Of a DNA stretch of 64,000 nt, positions 36,701 to 48,740 are shown piece by piece. The stretch is from assembly GCA_024222295.1 (NCBI GenBank), contig JAAEPF010000023.1, positions 124,001-188,000 on the forward strand. The letters run 5' to 3'. Made by a program: the position numbers and the translations under genes. The notes beneath the pieces are model-generated. The model was given only the letters and a program-made list of their open reading frames with translations. It did not search any database and had not been told where the DNA came from. Origin of the DNA: Actinomycetes bacterium (GTDB taxonomy: Bacteria > Actinomycetota > Acidimicrobiia > Acidimicrobiales > Microtrichaceae). Within the stretch, counting starts at the first letter, position 1. The number at the start of each line of letters is the position of its first letter.

Positions 36701-37428
36701 CGGGCACCGACCTGCTCGTCGACGGTCTGGAGGCCGTGATCGAGACCCCGCTCGGGCCCCTGTTCGACACGGGTACCGGATCACCCCTGCGGATGCGTGA
36801 CATCGCCCCGGGCGACCGGCTCGACGAGATGGCGTTCGAGCTCAACCTCGCAGGCTTCCACGGTCACGATCGGGTACGCGTGGCACCGACCGACGCCGCC
36901 ATCGGGCGCCTGCTGCTCGACCACCTGGCAGCCGGGGATCCGTTCAGGCCCTGGGCAGCGCACCTCGCCGACGGAGTGTTCCGCGTCAACCTCGAAGGCC
37001 ACCTCACGGGCTCGATAGACGCCGTCATCCGTTTGGCGGGCGCGGGCGACCAGCCCGACCGGTTCGTGGTCGTGGACTACAAGACCAACCGGCTGCACGA
37101 CCATGGCGCCGAGCCCGTTGCCGGCGACTACGGCGCCGCGTCGATGCAGCGTTCGATGATGGAGCACCACTACCCGCTCCAGGCCCTGCTCTACAGCGTT
37201 GCCTTGCACCGCTACCTGCGCTGGCGGCTGCCCGACTACGACCCAGCTGCGAATCTCGGTGGCACCGCCTACTTCTTCCTTCGCGGAATGGCCGGTGCGG
37301 GCGTCACCACCGACGGTGCAGCACCCGAGGGTGTCTGCTCGTGGAACCCGCCTGAATCGCTCGTGCCCGAGTTGAGCGACCTCCTCGACAGTCGCCATCC
37401 GATCCTCGACGCGGGGGTCGGGCGATGA
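33748..37428 (+). CDS. recB: RecBCD enzyme subunit RecB (helicase-nuclease)
   Basis: The 1226-residue protein is a UvrD/Rep-type 3'-5' helicase joined to a C-terminal nuclease. Walker A is ASAGTGKT (residues 27-34), motif II is IDEFQDTDPVQW, and motif VI lies in LLYVALTRARHH. The nuclease centre shows VVVDYKTNRL (Asp about 1110), with an upstream Asp in TGSIDAVIR. The start ATG 33748 overlaps the recC stop; a longer frame from 33544 lies wholly inside recC and is not used. A poorly conserved acidic linker (about 870-920) joins helicase and nuclease. Confidence 0.96.
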   Translation: MSPIDTSEPLPFSPSEPLPSGVFAVEASAGTGKTYTLAGLATRYLAEGTITASELLMVTFTRAATGELRSRVRERVSEAAEHLGQVLAARGVDTSDPFLAWIASPEAPGGTLQQRLKRLEVALSEFDSATITTIHGFAAQVLGALGVSSGSSLELRFAEDGDELLLEACSDVLVAAAADPAVTADLPTWLTFTKKVRAVLGSPDVVVTPAAGDTDAPGKAVLLAQLVRDTLALIRDRRRRRGTQSFDDLLVRLRDALADPVRGQVAASMLRSRFGVALIDEFQDTDPVQWEIFHTLFAPSATVGGSAGDDAEVAALVLVGDPKQAIYSFRGADVTTYVAAVNHTDGIDKRTLETNWRSDGPVLDATATLFDGITFGDGIHFGPVGVAAGNELQQLRRSDVGDEPMTAVEVRCLTSPSVRTSKGAISSPVAKDAINADLVAHTIGMLDRCVLPDDRPGASRGATRPLRPKDIAVLVRSNDSAQAVQSALLAAGVPAVLARGASVVQSPAAEQLTWLLEALVRPSDQRRARTFAVSWFGGRSPEWVAGATEGDIGQLQDRLVGWSALLATRGVVEFMRTVWAESGVVECVLAMPDGDRSATDLEHLGELLRTAVGDAPMSPAGLLAALAGLQEGVKTQADTDRDTDVTSRRVESDAEAVQIMTVWVSKGLEFPVVLCPNLWSAPNPDLDYHDPATGLRTVDVEAPGAAEKRLAAEVAIARREHADEAMRLLYVALTRARHHTSIWWVNSASADKSALAKVLFARESGGALSADLLAEHSIKEHLPAHEDTVGRLAPLAALSDGAIAVRDIGDPTALADVRWTDPTAGVEQPALDVAVFGRRGATALQRSRSRWSFTGIVSRDITHGDPWDLTIDDEGADDEQRPPDVGLGDDAAAGDAADPLAAQPGGAQDDAPADGGPAVSPLAWLPAGAAFGTLAHDVLEIVDFTAGDLSSEVRAAVVAQQQWRSLSLRPVGDQRAFGDPAAEQAGTDLLVDGLEAVIETPLGPLFDTGTGSPLRMRDIAPGDRLDEMAFELNLAGFHGHDRVRVAPTDAAIGRLLLDHLAAGDPFRPWAAHLADGVFRVNLEGHLTGSIDAVIRLAGAGDQPDRFVVVDYKTNRLHDHGAEPVAGDYGAASMQRSMMEHHYPLQALLYSVALHRYLRWRLPDYDPAANLGGTAYFFLRGMAGAGVTTDGAAPEGVCSWNPPESLVPELSDLLDSRHPILDAGVGR

Positions 37429-39356
37429 GCGCGCCAACAGCGTTGGCGGGCCGGCGCCAAAGGGATGTTCCCGACTCAGTGGCGTTCCTGGTGCCCTTCG
37501 TCGAGGCCGGCGTGTTCAGCGAGGCAGAGGTACACCTCGCAGCCGCGGTGGCCCGCCTCGTTGCCGACACCCCGCCGGACGTGCTGCTGGCGGTGGCGGT
37601 TGCTGCGCGCGGCCCGCGTCTCGGCCACATCTGTGTGGTGCTCGACGACGTGGCAGCCACGGTGCTGCCCGAACGACAGGCCGCGGTCGCAGCCGGCAGC
37701 ACCGGATCCACCGACGAAATCGAGGAGCTTCCATGGCCCGACAGTGCAGCCTGGGCAGCCGCGCTCGAGTCATGGCCAGCTGTGGTCGCCAGCCCGGCCA
37801 CCGCGGCCGACCTTCCGCTGAAGCCACTCGTGTGGGACGGCACGAGGCTCTATCTCCAGCGGTACTGGAACTACGAGGGGTCAGTGGCTGAGTCCCTGGT
37901 GGCGCGTGCGTCCAGTGCTGGAGGACTGTTCGGAAACGTTGACGCCGCGGCGCTGGAGCAGGTGCTGGATGCGCACTTGGGTGCGCCCGCAGCAGACGGT
38001 GAGCCCAACCTCCAGCGGTCGGCAGCAGCGGTGGCGCTTCGCTCGCCGCTGTCGGTGATAGCGGGGGGTCCGGGCACCGGCAAGACCACAACGGTCGCGA
38101 AGCTCCTGCTCGCCGCTGCCGACCTGGCGATGTCCCAGGGGTTACCCGTTCCCTCCGTCGCACTCGCAGCCCCCACGGGCAAGGCCGCCGCCCGCATGAC
38201 CGAGGCCGTCACCAAGGCGCTGGGCGATCGCGACTCGCCCAGTGGTCCTGCGACCACGATTCATCGACTGCTGCGGGCGATCCCGGGAGTCGGGTTCAGA
38301 GCCAACGAGTCCGAGCCGATCGAGGCCGACCTGGTCGTGGTCGACGAGACCTCGATGGTCGATCTGTCGCTGATGGCCCACCTTCTTGCCGCGGTCAGGC
38401 CGGGTGCGTCCCTCGTGCTGGTGGGTGATCCCAACCAGCTCGCCAGCGTCGAGGCTGGCACGGTGTTGGGCGACATCGTGGCGGCGGCGACAGACCCTGC
38501 ATCCCCACTGGCCGCCAACCTCACGGTGCTCACGCGCGTGCACCGCTACGAGGAGGCTTCCGCGATCGCCTCGCTGGCGGAAGCGATTCGCCAGGGCGAC
38601 GAGGAGGCGGCCGTGACCACGCTGTCGCCGACGATCACCGATCCGCCGGTGCGTGGAGTCGGCGGCGATGAGACCGAGACCGACACGGAAGGTGAGATGG
38701 AGTGGGTCGGCCGCGTGGAACCGACCGACGCGGATTCTCTCGGGCAGATCACCGACGAGCTCGCCGGAGCCGGCGCATCGCTGGTCACCAGCGCGCGAGG
38801 CGGCGATGCAGCGGCAGCCGTCGCGGCGGCTGCAAGTGTGAAGCTGCTGGCAGCGACCCGTCGCGGCGAACTCGGGCTCTACAGCTGGACCGACCGCATC
38901 GAGGCCGCGGTGGCGGAGGCCGTCGAGGGCGATGCGACCACGCTTCGCCGCGGCGAGCGCTGGTACGTGGGCAAGCCGGTGATGGTCACTGCCAACGATC
39001 CGGTCGTCGGGGTGGCCAACGGCGACGTGGGCGTGGTGGTTGACGACCACGGCGAGCGGATGGTGGCGTTGGCCGAGGGCGACGACATGCGCATGGTGCT
39101 CTCCGCCAGGTTGGGATCCACCGAGCCGTGGTGGGCGATGACGGTCCACAAGAGCCAGGGATCGGAGTTTGCCGACGTCGTGGTGTCACTTCCCGATCAC
39201 GACTCGCCGATCCTCACCCGCGAGCTGCTCTACACGGCGGTCACGAGGGCGAAGCGCTCGGTCACGGTCGTGGCCACCGAGGAGCGGATCCGCCAGGCGG
39301 TAGGCCGTCCGGTTGCACGTGCCTCCGGTCTGGTCGGCCGACTCTCCGGCTCCTGA
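37425..39356 (+). CDS. recD: RecBCD enzyme subunit RecD
   Basis: The 643-residue protein is the 5'-3' superfamily 1B helicase of the complex. It has an N-terminal domain (about 1-180), Walker A IAGGPGTGKTTT (Lys about 220), LVVVDETSMVDL as motif II, and the C-terminal WAMTVHKSQGSEF and LLYTAVTRAKRSV. An acidic insertion at about residues 400-440 (DETETDTEGEMEW) is unusual and probably a surface loop. The start overlaps the recB stop (ATGA), so all three subunits are co-translated. Confidence 0.95.
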   Translation: MSAPTALAGRRQRDVPDSVAFLVPFVEAGVFSEAEVHLAAAVARLVADTPPDVLLAVAVAARGPRLGHICVVLDDVAATVLPERQAAVAAGSTGSTDEIEELPWPDSAAWAAALESWPAVVASPATAADLPLKPLVWDGTRLYLQRYWNYEGSVAESLVARASSAGGLFGNVDAAALEQVLDAHLGAPAADGEPNLQRSAAAVALRSPLSVIAGGPGTGKTTTVAKLLLAAADLAMSQGLPVPSVALAAPTGKAAARMTEAVTKALGDRDSPSGPATTIHRLLRAIPGVGFRANESEPIEADLVVVDETSMVDLSLMAHLLAAVRPGASLVLVGDPNQLASVEAGTVLGDIVAAATDPASPLAANLTVLTRVHRYEEASAIASLAEAIRQGDEEAAVTTLSPTITDPPVRGVGGDETETDTEGEMEWVGRVEPTDADSLGQITDELAGAGASLVTSARGGDAAAAVAAAASVKLLAATRRGELGLYSWTDRIEAAVAEAVEGDATTLRRGERWYVGKPVMVTANDPVVGVANGDVGVVVDDHGERMVALAEGDDMRMVLSARLGSTEPWWAMTVHKSQGSEFADVVVSLPDHDSPILTRELLYTAVTRAKRSVTVVATEERIRQAVGRPVARASGLVGRLSGS

Positions 39357-39379
39357 GACGCTCCGGCAGAGCGGTCCGC

Positions 39380-40413
39380 TCAGTCGTCGGTGTAGGTCGT
39401 GAGGGCGTGGCGGTACCAGGCCCGCTCGAAGGCTTCCGGGTCGGGCACGTTGCCGGCACTCATTGCGCCACGGGCCTGGCGGATCGACTCGTAGCCGTGG
39501 TTCGTGAGGCGGCGGGCCAGGCCGTCGCGGATCACCGAGGCAAACCCGGGGCCGTGGCGGAGCAGCGCCGACGTGCTCATCGCCACGTCGGCTCCCACGA
39601 GCACGGCCTTGGCGGCAGCGTCGCCGTCGTGGACCCCGCCGCTCAGCGCTATCGAGCAATCGACCTGGTCGCGCAGCAATGCGGTCCAGCGCATCGGCAG
39701 GAGTATCTCCGCCGGCGAGGACAGGTTCACGTCGTCGACCACCGACAGGTTGTCGAGGTCGATGTCGGGCTGCACGAACCGGTTGAACAGCACGAGCCCC
39801 GATGCCCCCGCCTCCACCAGCAGCCCGGCCAGGTTGGCCAGCGCCGACCACCATGGCGACAACTTCACCGCCACCGGCACTTCCACTGCGGCGCATACCT
39901 GGCTGACGAGGTCGATGAGTCGGCGTTCCACCTCGTCGGGCGTCACGGTCGGGTCTGCTGCCACGAGGTAGGGGTTGACTTCGATCGCGGCTGCGCCGCT
40001 GTCGCCCATCATCGCTGCGTACTCGGTCCAGCCGCCCGGCGTGATGCCGTTGAGCGATCCGATCACCGGGATGGCCAGAGCCTCCACCGCGGCCTCGAGG
40101 TGGCGCAGGTAGGGGGTGGGGCCGGTGCGGTACTCGTCCATCTCGGGGATGTAGGTGGCTGCCTCCACGAACGCGTCAGCACCCTGGTGCAGCAGGTTCT
40201 GGAGCGTCTGGGCGTCCTGTTCGACTTCTTCCTCGTAGAGGCTGGGCAGCACGACGGCTCCCGCGCCCGCGGCTTCGAGGTCGCGTAGCGAGTCCATGTC
40301 GCGACCCAGCGGCGATGACGACGCCACGACTGGTGATGCCAGCTCGAGGCCCAGGTAGTCGGTGTGCAGGTCGAAGTCGGCGTCGGATCGGGGGCCGGGC
40401 GATGGCGTGGGGT

Positions 40414-40417
<4 letters not shown>
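39380..40417 (-). CDS. dihydroorotate dehydrogenase-like flavoprotein
   Basis: The 345-residue protein has the TIM-barrel fold of class 1 dihydroorotate dehydrogenases: TDYLGLELASPVVASSSPLG near the start, IEVNPYLV, VAVKLSPW and ALSGGVHDGDAAAKAVLVGA at the FMN phosphate site. Proteins of this subgroup occur next to pyruvate:ferredoxin oxidoreductases and are probably not pyrimidine enzymes; an electron-transfer or other reductase role is inference. Its start overlaps the stop of the PFOR gene (ATGA), so expression is coupled. No pyrimidine genes are nearby. Confidence 0.85.
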
Positions 40418-43998
<3,581 letters not shown>

Positions 43999-44108
43999 CT
44001 CAGAGTCCCTTCGGCCGTTGCTGGATGTCAGCGGTGACAGTCTGCCAAGGGCAACAGGCTCGTTGACCCCACAAAGGCGGGTTTTTCGTTCCCAGGGTTC
44101 TACGAGCG

Positions 44109-45362
44109 TCAGGCCTGGCCGGACTGGGTGCGCACGACCTCGATCAGGTCACCGATCGTGAAGTTGACGTCGGCCAGATGGGTGCCCCACTCGGGTGTGA
44201 GACGGCCGCCCAGTTCCTGGGGCAGCCCGGGTGCGGTGGACGGTGTCACCTGGAGCCAATCGAAGTCCTCGTTGGACACGCATTCGCCCTCGAGCAACTC
44301 GGTGTAATGGACCCATGGCGTGCCGACCGCCGGTGAGTCGGGGGCGTGACCGGCTTCGAAGTAGCTGGAGAGGTTGGCTGCCCCGCCCGACAGTGCAGCC
44401 GGGTTGTTGCACAGAGCCCGGCCACCGCCGTCGCGGGGCCGGCCGAAGAAGCTGTTGTCCGGCGGCGGCTCGGCTTCGTAGAAGGTGGCGTAGGAGATCA
44501 CACAGTTGGTCTCGTTGGGTGAGCTGCAGCCGGCGACGTTCTCGAAGCTGTCGTTGTCACCACCGTCCACGGTCACCGAGGAGCCGATCAGAAGTGCGGA
44601 GAGCATCTGGTCGCGTAGCTCGTCGTTGCCATCGATCTCCTCGGAGATCAGGCGGTTGAGGTGCCCGGCACCCTGGGAGTGGCCCATCAGCACGAAGGGG
44701 CGGCCCTCGTTCTTCGTGGCCAGGTAGTGCATGAAGGAATCGCGCACATCGCCGTAGGCGATGTTGCGCGGGTTGGCGGGATCGTCGGCCGGCAGCGTGG
44801 TTGCCGTGCCGGACTCCCGCGCCTCGATGCCGGAGAACATCGCAGTGAGAGGTGTCTGGCGGTAGACGGGTGCGTACACGTTGCAGACTTCGGCGAAGCG
44901 AGCCGCCTGGTTCTGTGTGATGCCGATCTCGGACTCGCCCGGGTCGAGGTCCGAGTTGGCGCCGGGGTCGGTGGAGATCGTCGGGTAGTAGTAGATGCAG
45001 TCGATCGGCGGGTCGGTTGCCGGCTCGAACGGCTCGACGCTCTGGGTGCCGTCGGGTGCGATCAGTGTGGAGTCGAGGTCGATGTCGCAGCTATCCCCGT
45101 CTTTGTCGGGGTGACACAGCCATACGGAGAGGTCCGAGTAGGTGGCGCTCACTGCCGGTTCGGTGAATGCGGTATCAGTTGAGGAATCCGACTCGCCGGA
45201 CTCTTCGTCGCTTTGCTCGGCGGTGTCGGTCGAGTCGGCGTCCGAGGTGGCGGCCGTGGTCGAGGAGGAAGAACTGTCGTTGCTGTCGTTGGAGCATGCG
45301 GCGCCGATGAGTGCCAGCGCGGCCAAGAGTGAGCCGATGGCTCGGAGGAGGGTGCGGTTCAT
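44109..45362 (-). CDS. DUF3089 alpha/beta-hydrolase lipoprotein
   Basis: The 417-residue protein starts with a lipoprotein signal (hydrophobic 8-20, lipobox IGAAC) followed by a 50-residue acidic Ser/Thr/Asp linker. The DUF3089 domain then shows DCIYYYPTISTDPGANSDL and the nucleophile motif VLMGHSQGAGH. A late histidine (THLADVNF) may complete the triad. The family is thought to hold secreted esterases or lipases, but substrates are unknown. ATG 45362 fits the signal peptide; an upstream in-frame ATG (45416) would add residues without a reason. Confidence 0.85.
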   Translation of the reverse strand: MNRTLLRAIGSLLAALALIGAACSNDSNDSSSSSTTAATSDADSTDTAEQSDEESGESDSSTDTAFTEPAVSATYSDLSVWLCHPDKDGDSCDIDLDSTLIAPDGTQSVEPFEPATDPPIDCIYYYPTISTDPGANSDLDPGESEIGITQNQAARFAEVCNVYAPVYRQTPLTAMFSGIEARESGTATTLPADDPANPRNIAYGDVRDSFMHYLATKNEGRPFVLMGHSQGAGHLNRLISEEIDGNDELRDQMLSALLIGSSVTVDGGDNDSFENVAGCSSPNETNCVISYATFYEAEPPPDNSFFGRPRDGGGRALCNNPAALSGGAANLSSYFEAGHAPDSPAVGTPWVHYTELLEGECVSNEDFDWLQVTPSTAPGLPQELGGRLTPEWGTHLADVNFTIGDLIEVVRTQSGQA

Positions 45363-45445
45363 GGCCCGCAGTATTGCCCAATGCTGGGCGGTGGTGCCCA
45401 GCAGGTTCCGTCGCACACCGACCGTATCGGTAGCCTCGGCACGGA

Positions 45446-46441
45446 ATGGTAGGACAGCTCACCGCAACGCAGTACGTCGAGGGAGTCACCTCGGCCGACC
45501 CGGCGGTGCTCGCAAAGGCGATCACGCTGGTCGAGTCGAGTCATCCCGAGCACCGTCACCTGGCACAGCGCGTGCTCACCGAACTGCTGCCCCGCTCGGG
45601 TGGCGCCCACCGCGTCGGGATCACTGGGGTACCAGGCGTCGGCAAGTCGACCTTCATCGACCAGCTGGGGGTGAATCTCACCGGTTCGGGCAAGCGGGTG
45701 GCGGTGCTGGCCGTGGACCCCACGAGTTCGCGTACCGGCGGCTCGATCCTCGGCGACAAGACCCGGATGGAGCGACTGGCAACCGATCCCGACGCGTTCA
45801 TCCGCCCATCTCCCGCGGGGGACTCGCTCGGCGGGGTGGCCGGTGCGACCCGCGAGACGATCGTGTTGTGCGAGGCAGCCGGCTTCGATGTGGTGCTGGT
45901 GGAAACGGTGGGTGTCGGCCAGTCCGAAACCGTCGTGGCCGACATGGTCGACTTCTTCTGCGTGCTCATGTTGGCGGGCGCTGGCGACGACCTGCAGGGC
46001 ATCAAGAAGGGCGTGCTCGAGCTGGCCGACCTGATCGCCGTCAACAAGGCCGACGGCGACAACGCACAGCGTGCAGAGCGCGCGGCGGCCGATTACCGGC
46101 TCGCGCTACACATGATGACGCCGGCCACACCGACGTGGACCCCTCCGGTGCTCACATGCTCCGGGCTCGACGACCTGGGCCTGGACGAGCTCTGGGCACA
46201 GGTGGAGCTGCACCGGCGCAAGCTCACCGAGACCGGCGAGCTCGAGGACAAGCGGCGCGGCCAGCAGGTGCGGTGGATGTGGTCGATGCTCCGCGACAGG
46301 TTGCAGGCCGACCTGAGCGACACGGCGGAAGTCACTGCGGAACTCGAGCGGATGGAACGCGAAGTGCGCGCTGGTCGCTCCACCCCGACCACTGCTGCGG
46401 AGGCGGTGTGGAACTTGTACCTACGGGTGCGCCAGGGCTGA
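45446..46441 (+). CDS. meaB: methylmalonyl-CoA mutase chaperone GTPase MeaB
   Basis: The 331-residue G3E-type GTPase protects and reloads the B12 mutase. Walker A is GVPGVGKS (residues 61-68), the Mg/switch region is VDPTSSRTGGSILGDKTRM, ETVGVGQSE forms the Walker B/switch area, and NKAD gives guanine specificity. It matches the MeaB/ArgK family over its full length, including the C-terminal dimerisation helices. It should serve MutAB encoded at 22468-26528 although it is transcribed separately, divergent from the DUF3089 gene. Confidence 0.95.
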   Translation: MVGQLTATQYVEGVTSADPAVLAKAITLVESSHPEHRHLAQRVLTELLPRSGGAHRVGITGVPGVGKSTFIDQLGVNLTGSGKRVAVLAVDPTSSRTGGSILGDKTRMERLATDPDAFIRPSPAGDSLGGVAGATRETIVLCEAAGFDVVLVETVGVGQSETVVADMVDFFCVLMLAGAGDDLQGIKKGVLELADLIAVNKADGDNAQRAERAAADYRLALHMMTPATPTWTPPVLTCSGLDDLGLDELWAQVELHRRKLTETGELEDKRRGQQVRWMWSMLRDRLQADLSDTAEVTAELERMEREVRAGRSTPTTAAEAVWNLYLRVRQG

Positions 46442-46538
46442 CCCTGGGGTAGGCGCCGGCCCCCTCCGGGCCGGCCCGGGAACAATCGCCCTGCGCGTTC
46501 CACTTGCGGGCGCTGAGCCGTGGGTGTTCCCTTTTGTG

Positions 46539-47243
46539 ATGGCTGGGCGACACGTGAGGGACACGTTGCTTGCTGCGCTTGCGGGCGTATTGCTGGGCAC
46601 CGGCGTCTACTGGGTGACTGCGCCCGATCTGGCGGCGGGTCAACAGCAGCAGGTGTCGCCCCTCGCGCCGACCGAGATGCAGGACTTGTTGTCCCGATCG
46701 GTGTTGCGCGCCGATGTGCGGGCCTGCGGGGTCCACCGCCAGGGAACCGTGACGGTGCTCGACCGCGACGGCAGCCCGAGCGGCTTCACGAACGCGCATG
46801 TCGTGCGGGGTGCGGCCACAGCGCAGGTGAGCGGTGGCCGCATGGGCGTTGCCGATGGCCTGGTGTCGAGCTACCTGGCTGACCGTGATGCCGCGGCGGT
46901 CGATCTGACGGGACTGTCCCCGTCGGCGGGCAGTGGGCTCGTGGCCGGGCCGCTTCCGTCCGTCGGCGATCCCGTGGTGTTGGCCGGCTTCCCCCGGGGC
47001 AGCTGGACCGTTTCGGACGGCAACGTCGCCGCCATCGAGGCGCGCAGCGGGTGGGGTTCGGTGAGCGATGTGCTGCTCGTCGACGTTCCGGTGCAGCAGG
47101 GCATCTCGGGCGGTGTCGTGGTCGATGTGGAAGGTCGCGCGGTCGGACTCATCGTTGCCCGGGACCCGGGCACCGGTTGGGCGGTGGCGTATCCGATCGG
47201 TGACGTGCTCGATCGCCCAGAAGGTCCTCGGGCATCCTGCTGA
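46539..47243 (+). CDS. membrane-anchored trypsin-like serine protease
   Basis: The product of about 234 residues has an N-terminal hydrophobic anchor (LLAALAGVLLGTGVYWVT) and a chymotrypsin-fold domain. The triad is readable as His in FTNAHVV, Asp in DRDAAAVDL and Ser in QQGISGGVVVD. It lacks a PDZ domain, unlike HtrA/DegP, and is short. Cleavage targets are unknown. Several starts are possible (GTG 46524, GTG 46536, ATG 46539). A WS/DGAT gene follows 79 bp downstream on the same strand. Confidence 0.8.
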   Translation: MAGRHVRDTLLAALAGVLLGTGVYWVTAPDLAAGQQQQVSPLAPTEMQDLLSRSVLRADVRACGVHRQGTVTVLDRDGSPSGFTNAHVVRGAATAQVSGGRMGVADGLVSSYLADRDAAAVDLTGLSPSAGSGLVAGPLPSVGDPVVLAGFPRGSWTVSDGNVAAIEARSGWGSVSDVLLVDVPVQQGISGGVVVDVEGRAVGLIVARDPGTGWAVAYPIGDVLDRPEGPRASC

Positions 47244-47322
47244 ACGGGTCCGGTTCGAGTTCTGGGCGCACACGTCCACCGCGCGTGGGAAAATTGTGCC
47301 TACAGCTACCTGCGGAGGCCCC

Positions 47323-48720
47323 ATGGCACACGAGCGACTCACGGCCACCGATGCCGCGTTCCTCTACATCGAGACTCCTCACGAACCCCAGCACGTCGGC
47401 TCGCTGACCATCCTCGAGGGTGAGCCGTTGCGGGACGCATCCGGCCGGATCCGCATGGAGGAGCTCAGGGGGGCGGTCTCCGATCGCCTTCATCGCGTGC
47501 CGCGCATGCGCCAGCGGATCCGCATGGTGCCCTTCAGGCAGGGCCGGCCGGTGTGGGTCGACGACGACCGGTTCGACCTCGACTACCACATGCGCCTCAC
47601 TGCCCTGCCGCGGCCGGGAACGCGCGAACAGTTGCTCGACCTGATGGGCAGGCTGCAGTCTCAGCCACTCGACCGCACGCGCCCCCTGTGGGAGTTCTGG
47701 TTGGTCGACGGACTCGAGGATGGCACCGTCGCGCAGATCAGCAAGATCCACCACTGCGTCGGCGACGGTATCGCCACCGTCGATCTTGCGATGGCACTGG
47801 TCGACTTCGAACCGGACCCCGAGCCGCCGCCGGCGGCCCCCACCTGGGTGCCCAATGAACCTCCGTCGGATCGCGAGCTGCTGGTCGAGGCGGTGGCCGA
47901 GCAGATCACCCGGCCGGCGACTCTGATACGCAACCTCACAACTGCGGTTCGCAACCCGCGGGCGTTCGCAAGCATGCTGGGTGACGTGGCGTCGACGGCG
48001 CTCACCTTCCAGGACCGGCCCCGCCCGGCCCCTTGGAACACCGAGGTCAGCTCGCACCGCCGCTGGGTGGATGCCACCGCGTCGATCGAGCAGGTTGGCC
48101 GTATCCGCAGGGCGGCTCCTGTGAAGGTCACGCTCAACGACGTGGTGCTGACAGCGTGCACAACGGCTCTGCGGTCGTTCATGGCCGATCGCGGCGAGGA
48201 TCTCGACCATGACCGCGCGCTCAAGGCGATGGTGCCCGTTTCGCGGCGGCCCGACGAAGAGCGCGGTGAGCTCGGCAACTCGGTGTCGTTGATCGTGGTC
48301 GATCTGCCCGTGCACGAATCCGACCCCGTGCTCTGCCTCGAGGCGATCAGCTCGCAGACCGATGCACTGAAGGACTCGGGGATGGCCGATGGCGCCGAGC
48401 GCATCGTGGAGGCTGCGGGCGAGTTCTCACTCGTGGCACCAGAGCTGGCCCGTGTCGTGAGCCGGCAGATCCCGATGAACCTGGTGATCACCAATGTGCC
48501 CGGGCCGCCGGTGCCGCTCTGGATGTTCGGTGCGAAGGTGCTCGAGACCTACCCGTATGTGGAGGTGATCGACGGCGAGGGTCTCACCATCGGCGTCGTC
48601 TCCTACGAAGGCGTGCTGCACTTCGGGCTCACCGCCGACCGCGATGGCATGGCAGACCTGCCGAAGCTGGCGGACAGCATCTCGCGGGCCTTCGGCGATC
48701 TCGAGAGTGCGCTCGGCTGA
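47323..48720 (+). CDS. wax ester synthase/diacylglycerol acyltransferase (WS/DGAT)
   Basis: The 465-residue protein joins acyl-CoA to diacylglycerol or fatty alcohols to make triacylglycerol or wax ester storage lipid. The catalytic HHxxxDG motif reads HHCVGDG (His 143-144), and the start TATDAAFLYIETPHEPQHVG and the C-terminal VISNVPGP-like VITNVPGPPVPLWMFG are family hallmarks. GGAGG (47314-47318) stands just before ATG 47323; a longer frame from 47068 overlaps the protease gene and is not used. It fits the lipid-handling theme of the region. Confidence 0.94.
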   Translation: MAHERLTATDAAFLYIETPHEPQHVGSLTILEGEPLRDASGRIRMEELRGAVSDRLHRVPRMRQRIRMVPFRQGRPVWVDDDRFDLDYHMRLTALPRPGTREQLLDLMGRLQSQPLDRTRPLWEFWLVDGLEDGTVAQISKIHHCVGDGIATVDLAMALVDFEPDPEPPPAAPTWVPNEPPSDRELLVEAVAEQITRPATLIRNLTTAVRNPRAFASMLGDVASTALTFQDRPRPAPWNTEVSSHRRWVDATASIEQVGRIRRAAPVKVTLNDVVLTACTTALRSFMADRGEDLDHDRALKAMVPVSRRPDEERGELGNSVSLIVVDLPVHESDPVLCLEAISSQTDALKDSGMADGAERIVEAAGEFSLVAPELARVVSRQIPMNLVITNVPGPPVPLWMFGAKVLETYPYVEVIDGEGLTIGVVSYEGVLHFGLTADRDGMADLPKLADSISRAFGDLESALG

Positions 48721-48740
48721 CCGCGGACCACCCACGGCAT

